This document shows, in pieces, positions 1 through 13,637 of a DNA stretch of 64,000 nt. Numbering within the stretch: the stretch's first letter is position 1; each line of letters opens with the position of its first letter. The stretch comes from Cymodocea nodosa (lineage: Eukaryota > Streptophyta > Magnoliopsida > Alismatales > Cymodoceaceae): contig CM072336.1 of the NCBI GenBank assembly GCA_036874045.1, forward strand, positions 8,212,501-8,276,500, in the 5' to 3' direction. A model generated the notes under the pieces. It was not told the DNA's origin, ran no database searches, and saw nothing but the letters and a program-made list of their open reading frames with translations. Position numbers and translations under genes: made by a program.

Positions 1-569
1 AAGCTCAAGCATGCTATATAATTTTGTCAAGCATGCTTGTGCTATTTGGAAGCCATATTTTCCATGTTGATATTGCAATCCTATGGCCCATTTGGATTCA
101 CACAAACAAGTTCATTTTTCAGTTTGCAAGGATTGATATGTGGAAGATTCTTTCAATGGAGTTCCTTGTTTGTGAATGTGAAATGGTTCTTTTGGCCAAT
201 TTGTAGTTTTGTTTTGTGGCATTTTAATTCTTTTTATATAGATTTGTACTTTATACCCTTTCTTGGTAATCCTTATCTTAGGTCATAAATACAACTTATT
301 ATCTCAGTCTTGATAAATTGGATGACCCTAGTCTAAATGTATTTATGTTTGTGGGGAAGATTTGGACCCGAGCTTTGGTTTTCGATCAAAGTACGTTGGA
401 ATAACAATCATCTTTTTGATTTTTTATTTACGATGGTTGTTGCTGAGTTCGAATACATGATTAACCATACTTTTACTAGTTATCCTTTTAAAGTAATAGT
501 CAATGATAGTGTTTCTTGATAGTCAATGATGTGTTTTTCATTTATATATATGTTTTACAAATTAGGTAT
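1..569. other. Unassigned sequence at window start
   Basis: No gene is recognised here. Short open frames on the plus strand show no family resemblance. The stretch may be the left part of the Harbinger element that follows, but no terminal inverted repeat matching its right end could be found in it. Confidence 0.4.
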
Positions 570-1650
570 GACTAATATAGATAATACAATACAAGGTAGA
601 CAAATATCTTACACTAGTTGGAATGCAAAAGCAGATGCCACATTTTTGGGTATATTAGAAGATATTTTAAATAAAGAGAATGGAAAGACACATGATAGAA
701 AAGTTAAATAATAAACATGAAACAATGTAATAGAGAAATACAACAATGACACAAATGTAGGTATTACAAAGAAAAATGTTGACAATCAAATTAAAACATG
801 GTGACAGATATATCACAACTACACAAAAATTATATCTCAAAGTAGTTAGGGATGGAATTACATACAAGGTCATACTGATATTTCAGATGAAGTTTAGAAT
901 GAATTTATTAAGGTAATATTTTTGAATGCGTTAATATAATTTGTACATTCTGTATATGTTTTCTCATTTTTCTAATATTGCAAAAACATTCAGATTGTGC
1001 CCCCTTAAAAGGTAAATCATGTCTTATTTATGATCAATTGCAATTGTTATTTTAAAGTAATATGACTACAAGGAATGTCAAACCCTAAAATAATTAGTCA
1101 AAATGAAAGAGTCGTACCTATGGATGAATCAAATGAAATGACACCTCCACCAAATCATTTTCAATACTTCACACCAAGTAACAGTCCAATGGATACAGAT
1201 GGTACCCAACTTCAATCTCCAATGTAAACATCAAGAATGTCCAATGAGGTGAAAAAGGGAAAATGTCCGAGACCACATGTAGAGTCAGCACAACTAATGG
1301 CATATTCATTTAAAGAAGCTACATCTACTATTATGTCATTATGTGAAAAAGAAGAGGATAAAGTTAAAGCTCGACAAGAATATTATGATAATGTCACAAA
1401 CATATAGAAAGAACAACTTTAGATCCAGAAACAACAAGTTAAAGTTCAAGAGCAAATGTAGCATTTCAAAGTGAAACAAAGAAATCTTACAACACAAGCT
1501 ATAGAAGCATTATTGCAAATTGAAAGTCTTACTAACAGTGAAAAATTCAAAGCAATGACTTTGTTAAAAAGAAAAGAATTAGTAGAACAATTTATTAACA
1601 TCCCATCAGATATGAGGGTAGAATGGATAAAGTATCACAACTTATGAATG
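570..1650 (+). pseudogene. Harbinger ORF1, Myb/SANT-like DNA-binding protein, broken
   Basis: In PIF/Harbinger elements this accessory protein carries a trihelix Myb/SANT-like domain and helps the transposase bind DNA or reach the nucleus. Broken-frame translation from about 583 gives W-x-A-x-x-D-x-x-F-L-x-x-L residues spaced as in the Myb/SANT-like domain. Further on come a helix ending near 'NQIKTW' and a 'GW...DEVW'-like segment around 850-890. A lysine/glutamine-rich, probably coiled-coil tail lies at about 1290-1630. In-frame stops occur near 708 and 1405, among others, so no full protein can be made. Identification rests on the domain pattern plus its position ahead of the transposase. 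Confidence 0.6.
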
Positions 1651-1894
1651 TACTTTTCTATTGTTGAGTAATGTTGATGGATGTGATGAACTTTATTATT
1701 GTGGTAAATAATGTGTATTGTTGAATTTTAGACAATGATGATGACTATTGATTTTCATATGTGAATGCTTTATTGCTTGTTATTTTATATAAATCTTGTT
1801 ATGTGAAATAAATGTTTTTATTATTGTTGAAGATTCTTATAGATTTTTAGGAAAAGGTGTACTAATCTCAATACTTATTGTAGGTAATAATTAT

Positions 1895-3277
1895 CATGAA
1901 TGGTATGTATGGTTTGGAATTGTTAAAGAATATGCTTGAGGAAGAAGCAGAAAGACGGCGAACATTACTTCTTTCACTATAGAACTTCCTTGTAGGTGTT
2001 GCATGTATGTCAAGTACATTGACTAGTACTACACATCGCATTTATAGTAGAGAAGAACATGACTATATTAGAAGATTATTAGATCCATCACTGCTACATC
2101 AAGCATATAATTGTCGAAAGATATATAGAATAAGTCAACATGTATTCATTGACTTCTGTAATTTGTTACGAAGAGAATGTGGCATGGGAAATACAAATAA
2201 TGTTAATGTCGAAGAGAAGTTTGCAATCTTTCTTGTCATTGTTGGTCAAAATCAACGATATGGAGTAACAAGGGAGCGTTTCTCTCAGTCTGCATGGTCT
2301 GCATGGACTGTTAGTACGTACTTCAATGAAATATTTAATGCATGGTCTGCATGACTATATATTTTGAACTTACATAAACAACTTCTTGCAATGCCTCTAG
2401 TATCAACTCCAAGTAGAATACTGAATGACTCAAATGTATATCTCTATTTTAAGATAAATATGTATTTTCATATGGAATTGATTTGTACATTATTTTTTTC
2501 TCAATTTCTTATTCATATGTTAACAGAATTGCATTGATGTTATTGATGGAACACATATTAAGGTAGCTATTTATGGACGACAAACAACAAGATTTAAAAA
2601 TAGAAAAGGAGAGTTAAGTCAAAATGTTATGGCCACATGTAATTTTGATATGGAATTTACATATATTCTTAGTGGTTGGGAAAGATCAGCTTCTTATGCA
2701 AGAATCCTTCAAGATGTCATTACAAGACATCATCCATTCAAGGTTCCACTAAGTATGAAATGACATTATTGAATATATATTTTTTATTTACACTAATTTT
2801 TAATTATATACAGGAAAGTTTTACTTAGTTGATGTTGGTTATCCTAATCGACTTGAATTTATTTGTCTATATCGAGAAGTGAGATATCATCTATCTGAAT
2901 ATGAAAATAATAGACTTCCAAAAAATACAGTTAAAAACTTCAATTATAGATATTCATAATTAAGATCATTGATTAAGCAATCATTTGGAGTTGTTAAACA
3001 TCATTTTACAATATTACAAGGACATATGTCGTATCCTTATGATATACAAACGAAGATTGTGATGGCTTGCTTCCTACTACATAATTTTATACGTAGAACT
3101 GATAGAGCAGATTTATTAGAAGATCTAAAAGATGAGTTAGCTAAATTTGATCTAGAAAATGAAGAAATTGGAATTACTGAAGATGAGTTTTCACAAATAG
3201 ATAGTACATTAGAAATGACAAAAAAAAAAAAACAAATAGCAGATGAAATGCATGATAACATGAAGATTGCTATGTAG
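1895..3277 (+). pseudogene. Harbinger (HARBI1-like) DDE transposase, broken
   Basis: The segment 2007-2354 reads as the N-terminal part of a plant HARBI1-like nuclease. It continues to an intron (about 2455-2525) that interrupts the phrase equivalent to 'YFK-NCID'. Downstream are the first catalytic Asp in 'DGTHI' (about 2540-2555), a 'GWERSA' block, the second Asp in 'VDVGYPN' (about 2829-2849) and the C-terminal 'FGVVKHHF' block (about 2986-3009). The third acidic residue, normally Glu just before that block, reads Lys/Gln here. A stop at 2352-2354, a stop near 2958 and a lost GT donor confirm a pseudogene. The last open piece, 2969-3277, carries 'FLLHNFIR' typical of the family C-terminus and ends in a Glu/Asp/Lys-rich tail. 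Confidence 0.85.
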
Positions 3278-3782
3278 GATGGACATGACTTTTAAATCAT
3301 TTCATATGTAACTTTGTCAAATTGTTATGTTATAATATTTAAACATTTGTATGTTGACAATTTATATTTATGTTCTAAATTTTATTCATATATTAGATGT
3401 TAGTTAATAATTTTGAAAAGTAATTGTTTATGATATGTTATATTCAAATAGGTAATACACAACACAACTTTTGTTCAATTTGTTTATGATATTATTAATA
3501 AATAAAAATAAGAAAAGTTGATATTTTTTCTTAAAATATAAGTATTATGAAGTGAAGAAATAGAGTAAATTAAAATTAATATTAGAATACTTTGATTAAA
3601 AAAATATATTTCAATTCTGAACATTTTATCTCGTACAAATTTCTTTGTAGGAATCTTAACTTTCTGAGACGTGCACAAATAGTTCTGATTTTCTCAAGAA
3701 TCTAGACTTTCTAATTCACAGGAATCTGAACTTTCCATTTTCTTTATTTCTAAACTTTTCGACATACACAAACACTCTCTTA

Positions 3783-6700
3783 GTGGACTTCTTGAGATTT
3801 TTGGAAAATATTTATTAATGATTTTTGGATTTAAGGATTGAAAGTTATGAATTTTACAAGTAAACAAGCATCATTGGTTTTAGAGAGAAATTGCAAAATA
3901 TTCTTGAAAGTATTTAAGGTGTTTGCTCAATGGTGTGGACTTGATTTTATTTTGTGCTTTCAATGACTATAATTTTCAACTACCATATTAGGAGCAAAGA
4001 ATTGCAATTAAGAAGAAATTTAAGTTCATTAATTAATAAGGCTACATGGTGCATCTATACAATCGGTTGTCTTAATTTTTGCATGCCTTAGTTACATGCT
4101 GGTTCCACATTCTTGCTTTGTTTTTAGTGATTATGGTGCATCTATACAAAGTTTTCTTAAATTTATTAAAAGTTAAAATAGGTAGTGTAATTAATCTAAA
4201 ATTTTATTATAATTCTCTATAGATTTGATCTGTACTTACCAACATACTTTATTAAATGTTGTGTAATTGCAATTATAAATTTTAAAACTTAAATTTACCA
4301 TACAATAAACATTAAAAAAAATGTTAAAATTAAAATTACTTTTCTTTCATTATCCATTTTCTCCAATTTTCTCATTAAAACTTCTAAAATATGTGTTTTT
4401 GTCTTGAATCTTCTTTCATATAAAATATTTGCTCATACATTGAAGAAGCTAAAATGATTGATAGATGTTTAGTCATGGAAGATAAAATAAAAAATGTTAC
4501 ACTTTGTTTTTTCCACTAATTTATTATATTAAATTTATTTATATGAGGATATTTATTATACAAATACTGTGATTTATGAAATTAAAAATAATTAATTCTT
4601 ATTTAAATACTAAATGAAGATAATGATGGATAATCTTCTTCATCTTTTAAAAGTTTTCATCAAAAAAAGCTCAATCACGATGGATTTTCTTTTGGAGACT
4701 TGTCAGCTTCTTTCATGATGAACCTCTCAAGTTATGATTTACTCCTGTGAACAATAAATCCATGAGCTGAAAAAGCCTAAGAACATGAACCTCCCACAAG
4801 AAATAGTTGTTTTCCCCAAGTTTAAAGTAGGAAAAGTTGAATATATTAACGTAAAAAAGATACTCATTTTTCTTGCGAGACCTCTTGATAATCTCTTCCT
4901 CCCATGATTCTTTGGAGCCTTTGCGAGATCTTGCATGCTCTAATGTCATGAAGAAACTGGAGCTCAAATCTTCAACGTCAGACCAGTGAATAAAAGTGGA
5001 GAAATGGAGGAGCGAAATAGACAACATAGACCAAATACCATATCCCCAACATTCCATCTATTTATAAGGTGTTTACTTCACAAGCACTGGTTACAATAGA
5101 ATTAACAACTAATGACAAATTAACAAAACTTAACACACATAGATCATATATCTAATCTAGGATTGATCTTCTGCATTTCTCCTAAAGAGGCAAATAACCT
5201 TGCATGCTTTTATTCTTTGTCAATTTTTTGGCAGCAAATCATGTGGGTGTTGGTCACACCTTAGGTCATGGTTGTGATCTTTTGTTCAAGAACAAGAATT
5301 CCACACTGTTGTTGATGTACGAGAACATGTGTATTTTAGTACTTTTTTCTTGTTAGTTGTTGAATGAAAATGAGTTTGGAAACAAATAATCCAATAATTG
5401 ATTCAACGTCTACGATAGCATCTGTACATCACCTAGTGAGAGAAGCCCTACAAGTTAGGGTTATGATTTGAACTTTATTAGAGAGGGATGAATAGTAAAT
5501 ATTACAAATCTTATTCACAACTAAAGTTAATAATTACAAGATTAAGCTAATTTGTGATAAAAGAAGGATAACTGAGTTGATAAAGAGGCTAACATAGATG
5601 AAGAGGTATGAAACAATAAAAAGTGCATAAGAATTTTACAGTGATTCATTCTAAATAAACTTTGTTCATTCCTTGTGTAATTTACTTGAGCCTCTACACT
5701 AAGCTGGTCTTGTTTCAAGCTTACCTTTTCCTAAAGCCTATTACATTGTTTGTCCCTGGAAATTCTTCTCACTAAGCTTACCTTTGCCACCCAAGGATGT
5801 TCCTCATAGCCTAAGTGGAGTCGAGCTTTTACGCATATCCCCCCAATAAATGTGCTTTTCAATATATATAAATGATTGGAGCGAGTGCTCAATTGAAATC
5901 TAAAACTAAGTGGGGGCCAATGCATGTGCACCCTAGAGAAGAATTGAAAGAGAGCTTGAAAGAGTAGATGAAGAATTCAACAATGCAGATGGACTAATTT
6001 TTATAGCAAATGGTGGGTGGAAGTGATCTCACAAAGGCTAGATATTTCTGTCTAATGGTTGAAAAATCAGTATGTCCATCCAATAGTCAGTTGGTATACC
6101 GATCCTCCTAACGGTCAAGATCTATCTTCCGATCAAAGAATCGGAGTACCAGTCATGCCATATGTTCTTATGTTCCCAAGTTTGATATATTGATTTCCAT
6201 TGATATGCTAAAATACGTTTGGAAAAAGAGAAATAGTGCACCGATCTATTTTCGATGCATAGATTCTAATTTAGCCAAGTTTGGGCCTAAAAAATAATCG
6301 GTATATCAATCTCCAATCGATATATCGATTTCGGCTTAGCATGTTTTCCTATGAATTTACATATGATTTACAACTATTGTGCCCTAAAGTTTAGTGTCCC
6401 ATTTCACATAATATGTGGGAGTTTTACATCCATCTATTACTTAAGAAAATAAGTAAAAAAAGTACAACACTTTAAGACAATAATACATTACAATTATACT
6501 GTTTTTGTCATGAAGTCCAACTTAAGTTGACTTGAAATTAACCGGAGGTGTTGGAGATGTCTTGAGTATCTTCCTCTTGGATTCTTGAAGTTCTTGATGT
6601 CATGACATTTTGCACTTTATTTGTATAAGATTTGACAACAATCATTTTGCCAAAATAATAGATTCATAAGGACAAATAAATCAAAATAATTTTTTACAAT

Positions 6701-8124
6701 TATCAAAATAATCATAATTAGCCTAAGTGGTCAACAGTTAATATTGACTCTAGATTTTTCAACTTCTCCAATCACAGACAAAATGAGCCTTTGATATGTC
6801 TTCTAAGGGAGAAAACTTCTGCTAGCTTTTTGCTAGAAATTTAGATTTCACATTTTAATTTTTCATAGTGTCATTATTATCTCAAAATGATCTCAATTAA
6901 TACCAATACTTACAAAACTGTAGAAGATGGTATATCCTTTTACCGTTTTTCATCATCCTAATGGCTGTCTTGTGGCTACTTTTTGAGCATTTTCTTATCC
7001 AAGGAAGATTATTCATTTTGTCGGCTTTCGTTTAAGATTATAACTCTCCTGAGTAGTTTGGTATTTGTTTCGTGATCTATCATATGAAAATTTACAAAAT
7101 TATTGAACAATTATTTGACTTATCTATCAATTTTTGCATGCGAATAACAAGGTAGGTTTGAGCTACCATCTATCAGAAAAACCTCTTGTATGCGTCTCTG
7201 AGAATTTTTCTTGTCCAGCTTAATTACCTTTAAAAGATTTATTTTAAAAATAAATTTTAATTATTTGGTTAGTTACTTAATAGGATAATCCATTAAATAT
7301 CTCAAAATGAAATCTTTATGATTTTTTGCTTTCAATGTATTCCTTTGGAATATGAAGTAATTGCACTATGCACTCCTGCCATTGTTATGCTGGGATTAAA
7401 TTTTAAAACTGAAATAATAATGATGTTTTCTAACTTTGTAGCTATGCTATATCAAAGGTTACAACAAATACAAATATAAATTTTAACAAAAATGTTTTTT
7501 TCCTCAAAAATTAATATATATATATATGAAAAAAATTAACGTGAAAAAACAAAAAGAGACTCTCCCCTGACCACAGTAGGAAAATGTAACTTTGACTACA
7601 TACAAAATACCTTACCTCCAATGAGCATAAATTAGAAACTTTTCACAGAAAAAAAATGTTGATGTTCTATGGAAAGAACCGTCAAATTCATTGTCGAACT
7701 ATTCTTGTGTGGCTAATTTTCTTTCATTGCAAATAAATCATGTGATTTTTCAGAGGGTACAATGGAACCATGTACTGGAGGTATAACAACTGCACAAACC
7801 ATGCAGAAAACCACTTGCACCCCGTCATCTAAAAGGCTCAACTCTCAGTCCAGAACGTTTGTGACAAGGTAAATTGGAAGATAAAAAAGAATCAACAAGT
7901 TTTTACCAGGAAGCTCAGACAGAAGCCATGAGCATGGGTGGATAGGGGGCGAGGCAGATGCGATGCAACTTGCTGGTGATCAATCCACTAAGCCTGCATG
8001 CTTTCTTGAATTTCACTGCACATAAATTCCCTACAATGATTCAGGATTTAAGGACCAATTTGATCCCCCCAAATTAATTACTTTCATGCAACTCACAGCT
8101 TTTACCTTTTGAAACCAGCAACAT
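3783..8124. other. Intergenic, repeat-derived, no gene recognised
   Basis: AT-rich DNA. The longest open frame (4713-5057, minus) has no recognisable domain. About 5440-6480 looks like old retroelement debris: it contains repeated variants of a cgatatatcgatt-type motif (around 6070-6340) and no intact reading frame. The last few hundred bases before 8125 would include the 3' UTR of the minus-strand polyprenol reductase gene. Confidence 0.5.
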
Positions 8125-11100
8125 TTAGAAAACCATTGGAAGGATGGCATAGCGTGAACTAGGATAATTTTCAAATTTCTGATGATACCATTTATGTGTT
8201 TGGGCTGCAGCCAATATGAGATTTGATGCCTGCAACATAAGAAAATGTTTTAGAATGGTAGCTAGTTCAGAAAAAACCTAAAGCACTTCAGATAGTGTGA
8301 AAAATAATGAACTAGCTTGTGTATCATCCACCATAATTGAACACTCTTAGGGAAGTTTGTGGAAAATTGTTGTTTAAAAAGGGAGAGTCTATGGTATGCT
8401 CAAGGATATCCATAAATTCTCCTGAATACCAAAATCCTTTAATCTTAATCATCTATTGGATGGTAAGATTTTAATCTAAAAATAAGAACTTATTTATAAC
8501 TACCAAAGTAGTAGTTATTTTTTGTGAGAGGGATGATTGGTAACAAAGAATTTTCCTAAAAAAGCTTACCACAAAAAGAAAAGCAAGCCACACCGTGATA
8601 TCAAATCCACCACTAACTAACAAAATTCCTGAATATATCACCTGCACATTAAGAAATATTTAACACAAGGATGATGAAACATAATTTGAGAAATAATAAG
8701 TACAACTTCAGTGCCATGCTAAGCTAGAAAAGAGATACAGAGCTTCCTGTAAATATAAGCCTATTGTGTTTTTAGCAGTAGACATTGAGGCTATTTTCCT
8801 CAACTTTTCAAAGCATAAAAATGTTGATTCAATTGTATTTTCCTTTCCCAGATTTTTTTGAGTGGCTCCTTACACAGCTATTTTCCTCTCCATATTATCT
8901 AGGGGACTTTTCCCTTCTATTATTTATTTCAAAAAAATCATTTGCACATGCCAGCACATGCCATGAGAGCATGAGAATTACAATTTCTGCAAGGTAATGT
9001 GGGCAGGAAACAGTCTCAAACCAGTCCCCGTGAGGAACCACATATACATTAGTTCCTGGTTGTTGCCGAAGTGAGCCCTGCCAAAAACATGAAAAGCAAG
9101 GCTGTCAGCTCACATTACATCTCATTTCAGTTGCATGAATAAGCCATACAGTCACAAAGTTCTCATAAATCCCAAAGATAAACTTCAAACTCGTGGCCCG
9201 ATTCCATGCCAATATCACTTAGATGGATAGAGACCAATCTGAATCCAAACTAAAGGTAGGATCCATGGGGTTGATTATTGGAGTATTCAAAATGGTCATT
9301 AGCCAAGAAAAAATGGATTGGATACAATGGTCCTCGAGGACATTATGTGAACAATAAGGAAAGTGGCATGAATAACTAGAAACAAATCAATATACATTTC
9401 AGACTAAGAAAAAACAAAAATCCAATTCAATAGGTTATGAACTTATAGATGATGAAATCTTGATATTTCACAGGTAACCAGTAAAAATAATGATTGTCTT
9501 CAATGATATACGCATTTCCATGCAAATGAGGACATCGTAGATACATATCCAAAAGACAACCATCAGCACTGATTCAGATTCTCCGTTACATAATAGTAAT
9601 GGGAAGCAAAATAGTTCTTGATCCAGTAAAATCTAGAGATGAAGATAGCCCAAAATGTATGCACTTCATACATGAGATAGTTTTAACTTTTAAGGCTTTG
9701 AGTACATAAATGATCAGCCAAGCAGTGATCACTTGCAAGGTATAGTTGGCTTTATAAGATTCTGTTGTCTCATGATATATCATGCTCAATAGCATTGCAA
9801 CTGACTGATTCCATGCCTGTAAGCATGTGACCTCACAGACTTTAATGCTGAGATGAAATTAAGAACCTTGGATTTATCATTCCGATAAGCAATGAATGAA
9901 ATAAAAATTTAATCCAAATAAATTTATTACTTGTGAATGGCCGACCAGTGGGATAAGGCATTGATGTACACAATTTTATTGTTTGTGGATATTTGTAATC
10001 CACGTGAACTGAAAACATTAAAGATATCCAATTCTAATGATGATGAAGAAATAAAGGTTTTCATTCAAACAATTTTCTTTTTTACGTACAATATTAAAAA
10101 CAGCCTCAATATTAGTGTCATTTGGATCCAATAGCTTACAGTAGCACCATCCAACTCCAACAGCCTATTTAAATATTGTCTTCCAATTATTTTTTTGAGC
10201 ACTCAAAGATAATTCATATGCAACTTTCATTAGCATGTCACAAAAAAAAAAAAAAGAATATCATTCAACACTAAAGCAAGCATTATCATACAAACATAAA
10301 ATCTAAAAGAATCAAACAGAAAACTTTGCAATAAAATTCGTATCACCCAAAAAAACTTACAAGAATCAAATGGCATCTAAGTTGATGTACCGAGCCCCAA
10401 ATGAAAATAAATGATCCAATCCATTGGCACCATCCCAGCTGCATAAGAGGTTTCACGTATCCCCACCAATAAATCCTTGTTACTGGTATTCCTTCTTCAC
10501 CTTTTATGATGAATTCAGCTACTTGACTATTTATATAGCTTAAAACTTCTGGAGCAAAAGAACTGCAAAGAGATAGTGGGGCTGCAACATAGAACCTAGT
10601 CCAAAAGAAAGAAAACAGATGCAAGTTAGCCCCAGACATATAAACCCTAGGTGTACTTGGAAATACAAAACAGAATTGTTCACCTTTAGAATTAAATAAT
10701 TAAAACTAGTTCTGAACTCCAAGTTGAATGACCCACTGAAATGGGACTCGAAACACAAACACTGTGAGATATTGTCAAATCCCAAAAAGGATTGAACAGT
10801 TTAGTCTATTTGGATTGCAATTGTTGAACACAGTTCAAAATTTAAAAATTAAACTACGGAAAAGATCTGCTTTTTCATTGCCCCAGTTAAAGTAAGTGTT
10901 ACACAATATCTTGCATCCAAAACAACTTCTCTAATATAAAAGAAATCATTACGATCATGAACTGCAATGTAATTCTTTAATCATGGATCCAACGTTTACG
11001 TGCAGATGTGTTATTAAATAATAACTCTTAAGCATGTTTTGTAAAAAAGCAACTCTTAAGAAATTTAGCTGTTTTTACCGAAAGGAAATCGAAATACCAG

Positions 11101-11797
11101 GACAAAGGAAAAGAAATAACGCAAATACACACAAAGTCGAACCATCACAATATCTAGTAAAAAAAAAGGTCTCCCATAAACTGTTGCGAAAAGAAATTAT
11201 TTAGAAAGTAAGGAAGATATTACCATAATCCAGTGAGATAGGCAACCAAATGCATTCTCGCCGAACTCCCGTAGTTGAAAACATATATCGTCTCGTAGAA
11301 ACGCCTCACCACCTGAACTTCCATGAGAAGCAGCATGAGAACGGAGTTCCAGACGCGCCTCCGATGCTCAGCAGAGACATGCCTCATTCGGGAACTCCCC
11401 GTCAATTGCCCTGCGACGTCACTGAGGCCCATCCCCTGCGGTACAGAGAGGGACATCCTCCCACGAGCGTAGAACCAAGTGGAGGCCAGCAGGCACGTCG
11501 TCCAAGCCACGCCGACGGCGTAGAAGTGCAGGAAGTACCTCTGCGGGACAGTGAACCTCTACAAAACCCGACACGATCAGCCGGAAAGTCAGTCGAACCG
11601 GCCAGCAGCGAAGAAGAATGTTTGAGAAACCACAGGGGAGGCTGCTGAAGTGTAATTACCGAGGACGACGACGCTGTCTTCCCCCGTCCACAAGCTTGTG
11701 CGAGGGGACGGAGGCACCGGGCGGGGAAGGACGCCAGGAGTATGAGGACGATCGCGGCGGCCCAGGCTGTGCTCAGCAACGCTCCGATCGAGTCCAT
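8125..11797 (-). CDS. PPRD: Polyprenol reductase (steroid 5-alpha-reductase-like, SRD5A3/DFG10 family)
   Basis: Reduces the alpha-isoprene unit of polyprenol to dolichol, the lipid carrier for N-glycosylation, in the ER membrane using NADPH. Six exons join in phase: 11797-11660, 11558-11224, 10595-10361, 9077-8982, 8641-8570 and 8229-8125, giving 326 residues, the usual size for plant polyprenol reductases. The start at 11797 gives a hydrophobic N-terminal segment (about residues 12-25); an in-frame ATG at 11971 is possible but precedes low-complexity sequence. Family signatures are 'RFTVPQRYF' at the start of exon 2, '[12 protein letters not shown]' and 'YLTGLW' late in exon 2, '[16 protein letters not shown]' (residues 252-267), and the C-terminal '[17 protein letters not shown]' that ends at residue 331-equivalent positions in relatives and here stops three residues later. 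All six splice pairs are GT-AG. Exon 1 and exon 2 are much richer in GC than the later exons. No broken frame was seen. Confidence 0.93.
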
Positions 11798-13041
11798 CGC
11801 GGTGGAGATTCGGAGGCGGAGGAATGTCACGGGAGGGTGGTGGCGCAGGCGTGGAAGAAGGGTAAGAGCCGTGGGATTGCTTGGAGAGGTGGGAATGGCA
11901 TCGTCGACGAAGGAAGACGGGATTCCACGTCGGCACTCGTCCGCTGAGCGAAGATGTGCACGGAGAAACACGTGAGGTCTATTCGGTTTTCGAATAAAGT
12001 TTTATTTGCCACGTCAACTACTTCATTTATATGTGTTCAATTGGATAAATATCGTATTCTTTGACATTTTGAGCAATAAAATATATTTACCACCATCTGT
12101 CACTATCTTAATTTCATGTGGGGATACCAGATTACATGATTTATTTATAAATTTACATAGATTACATAAGAATATATTGATACCTATTTGAAGCAGCAAG
12201 ATGAACCTTTAACATCACATCTATATCTTAGGTTTTTATGTAAAGCTCTTGACGATGAGTGTAAAATATTAACATGAATTTGACATCTCAACATTAAAAA
12301 AAAAAAAAGTGCATGGAAAAAATTAAGAAAAGTAAAATATAAAAATATTAAGACTGGTCATCGTAGAAACTAATTTTTTTAATATACGACAAATCTTGTG
12401 CCGATTTCAATCCTTTTGCTTACGAGACTTAAAACTTAATTAGACTGGTATCGTCAAACAAGATGACAAAAATTAACCTTTTCTTCAAATTTTCTCTTTT
12501 TCTTAGCTCTTTACTTTGAGTTTTTCTTCATTGTTAACTTTTTTGACTTTAAAAGTGATAATTAAAACATGAAAGTTCAATACACTTGAGAAAGATTAGT
12601 TAATCAAAAAGTAATTAAATCTAGGATTTTATGAAATATTACGGAGATATTAAATATTACGGAGTAATTAAACCTATTGAGGCTAGACAAGACAGAATGG
12701 TTATGTAATTATCTCCTGTTCAAGTGTAGTGCAATGTGGGAAGTGGTCTAAATGTTCAAGTATCCTAGTCATGGTGTAGTGGCTATTAGGTCACTGAATA
12801 ATACAAAGATATGTGGTGCATGTGATGAATTTACAAGCATGAAATTGGGGTCCCAATAATGCATGCATGTTAATAGACAAGGGTGATAAAATAGAGATTC
12901 CTTATGTGGAATATGATAAAAGGTGTAATTTTTATATGTGATATGATAGCTAGAATATGTATTTTTCATGTGAGAATATGATAAAATGTGTAATTTCTCA
13001 TATTTGTAATTTTTATATGAAATATGCAACCTGAAAAATCA
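11798..13041. other. Intergenic, includes promoter side of the polyprenol reductase gene
   Basis: The first 200 bases (to about 11975) are GC-rich and would hold the 5' UTR and promoter of the minus-strand gene; no clear TATA box was picked out. The rest is AT-rich with no recognisable gene. Confidence 0.45.
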
Positions 13042-13581
13042 TGATGTTGAGGAATTTATTGAAAAACTTAATAGGTTGATAGACTTGAAGAACCCATAAG
13101 CAAACAATAATTAAACATTTTAAGGACTTATAAGGAGATGAGTGGAAGGAACTTACGAACTCAATATAATAAATAAGATCTTAAGGACTTATGAGAGAAA
13201 TTGATTAATCTTAATAGTTCTTATTACACTTGTAAGAGATTTTGAAGCTTACTTAAAATGATTGATAATGTATTTGTTATCAATTTGAGTTTTTAGTATA
13301 ATGATAATCTAATTGTAATAGTGTTATCAAATTATATTCACAAATGTAAGTTCGAAACCTCGATGATGCATTATAAGATGCATTTTTTAATGCAGAGATT
13401 ATTGAGGAATTTATTAAGGTACTTGATAAGAGACAAACTAATGGACTTGAATGATCTATAAGTGAACGACAAATGAATACTTTAAGGACTTACGAAAAGA
13501 CAAGTAAAATAACATTACAGATATAATGGGAGAAGTAAGAAGACCTTAATAATCTATGAGAGAAAACGATTAATCTTGAGA
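13042..13581. repeat. Pair of diverged direct repeats, about 180 bp each, offset about 360 bp
   Basis: Unit A (about 13042-13216) and unit B (about 13397-13581) share ordered phrases: ttgaggaatttatt, gacttgaa, a(t)ttaaggactta and gattaatctt. The offset grows from about 355 at the left to 365 at the right, so small indels have accumulated. The spacer between them is unrelated AT-rich DNA. Confidence 0.7.
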
Positions 13582-13637
13582 TAATGGTAGGCTAATTTTA
13601 ACACATAAAATATGTAGTTTTTACATGTAAGAACACA

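Larger units (their letters stand above)
570..3779 (+). mobile_element. PIF/Harbinger DNA transposon, copy 1 (decayed)
   Basis: This element combines a Myb/SANT-like first gene and a DDE transposase second gene, the two-gene layout of plant PIF/Harbinger elements. Its right end is inferred at about 3779, where the sequence read on the minus strand begins GAGAGTGTTTGTGTATGTCG and is bordered by TTA (3780-3782), the target trinucleotide of this superfamily. The same terminal sequence, diverged, ends a second inverted copy at 20209. The left end was not found; 570 is only where recognisable coding begins. Several stop codons in ORF1, a lost intron donor and a lost catalytic residue in ORF2 make it non-autonomous. 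Confidence 0.8.

Noticed and set aside
4713-5057. Minus-strand open frame of 114 codons
   Set aside because: No family resemblance, no codon bias, and no flanking exons could be joined.
11250-11648. Plus-strand open frame of 132 codons
   Set aside because: It is the antisense of polyprenol reductase exon 2, which explains the sequence.
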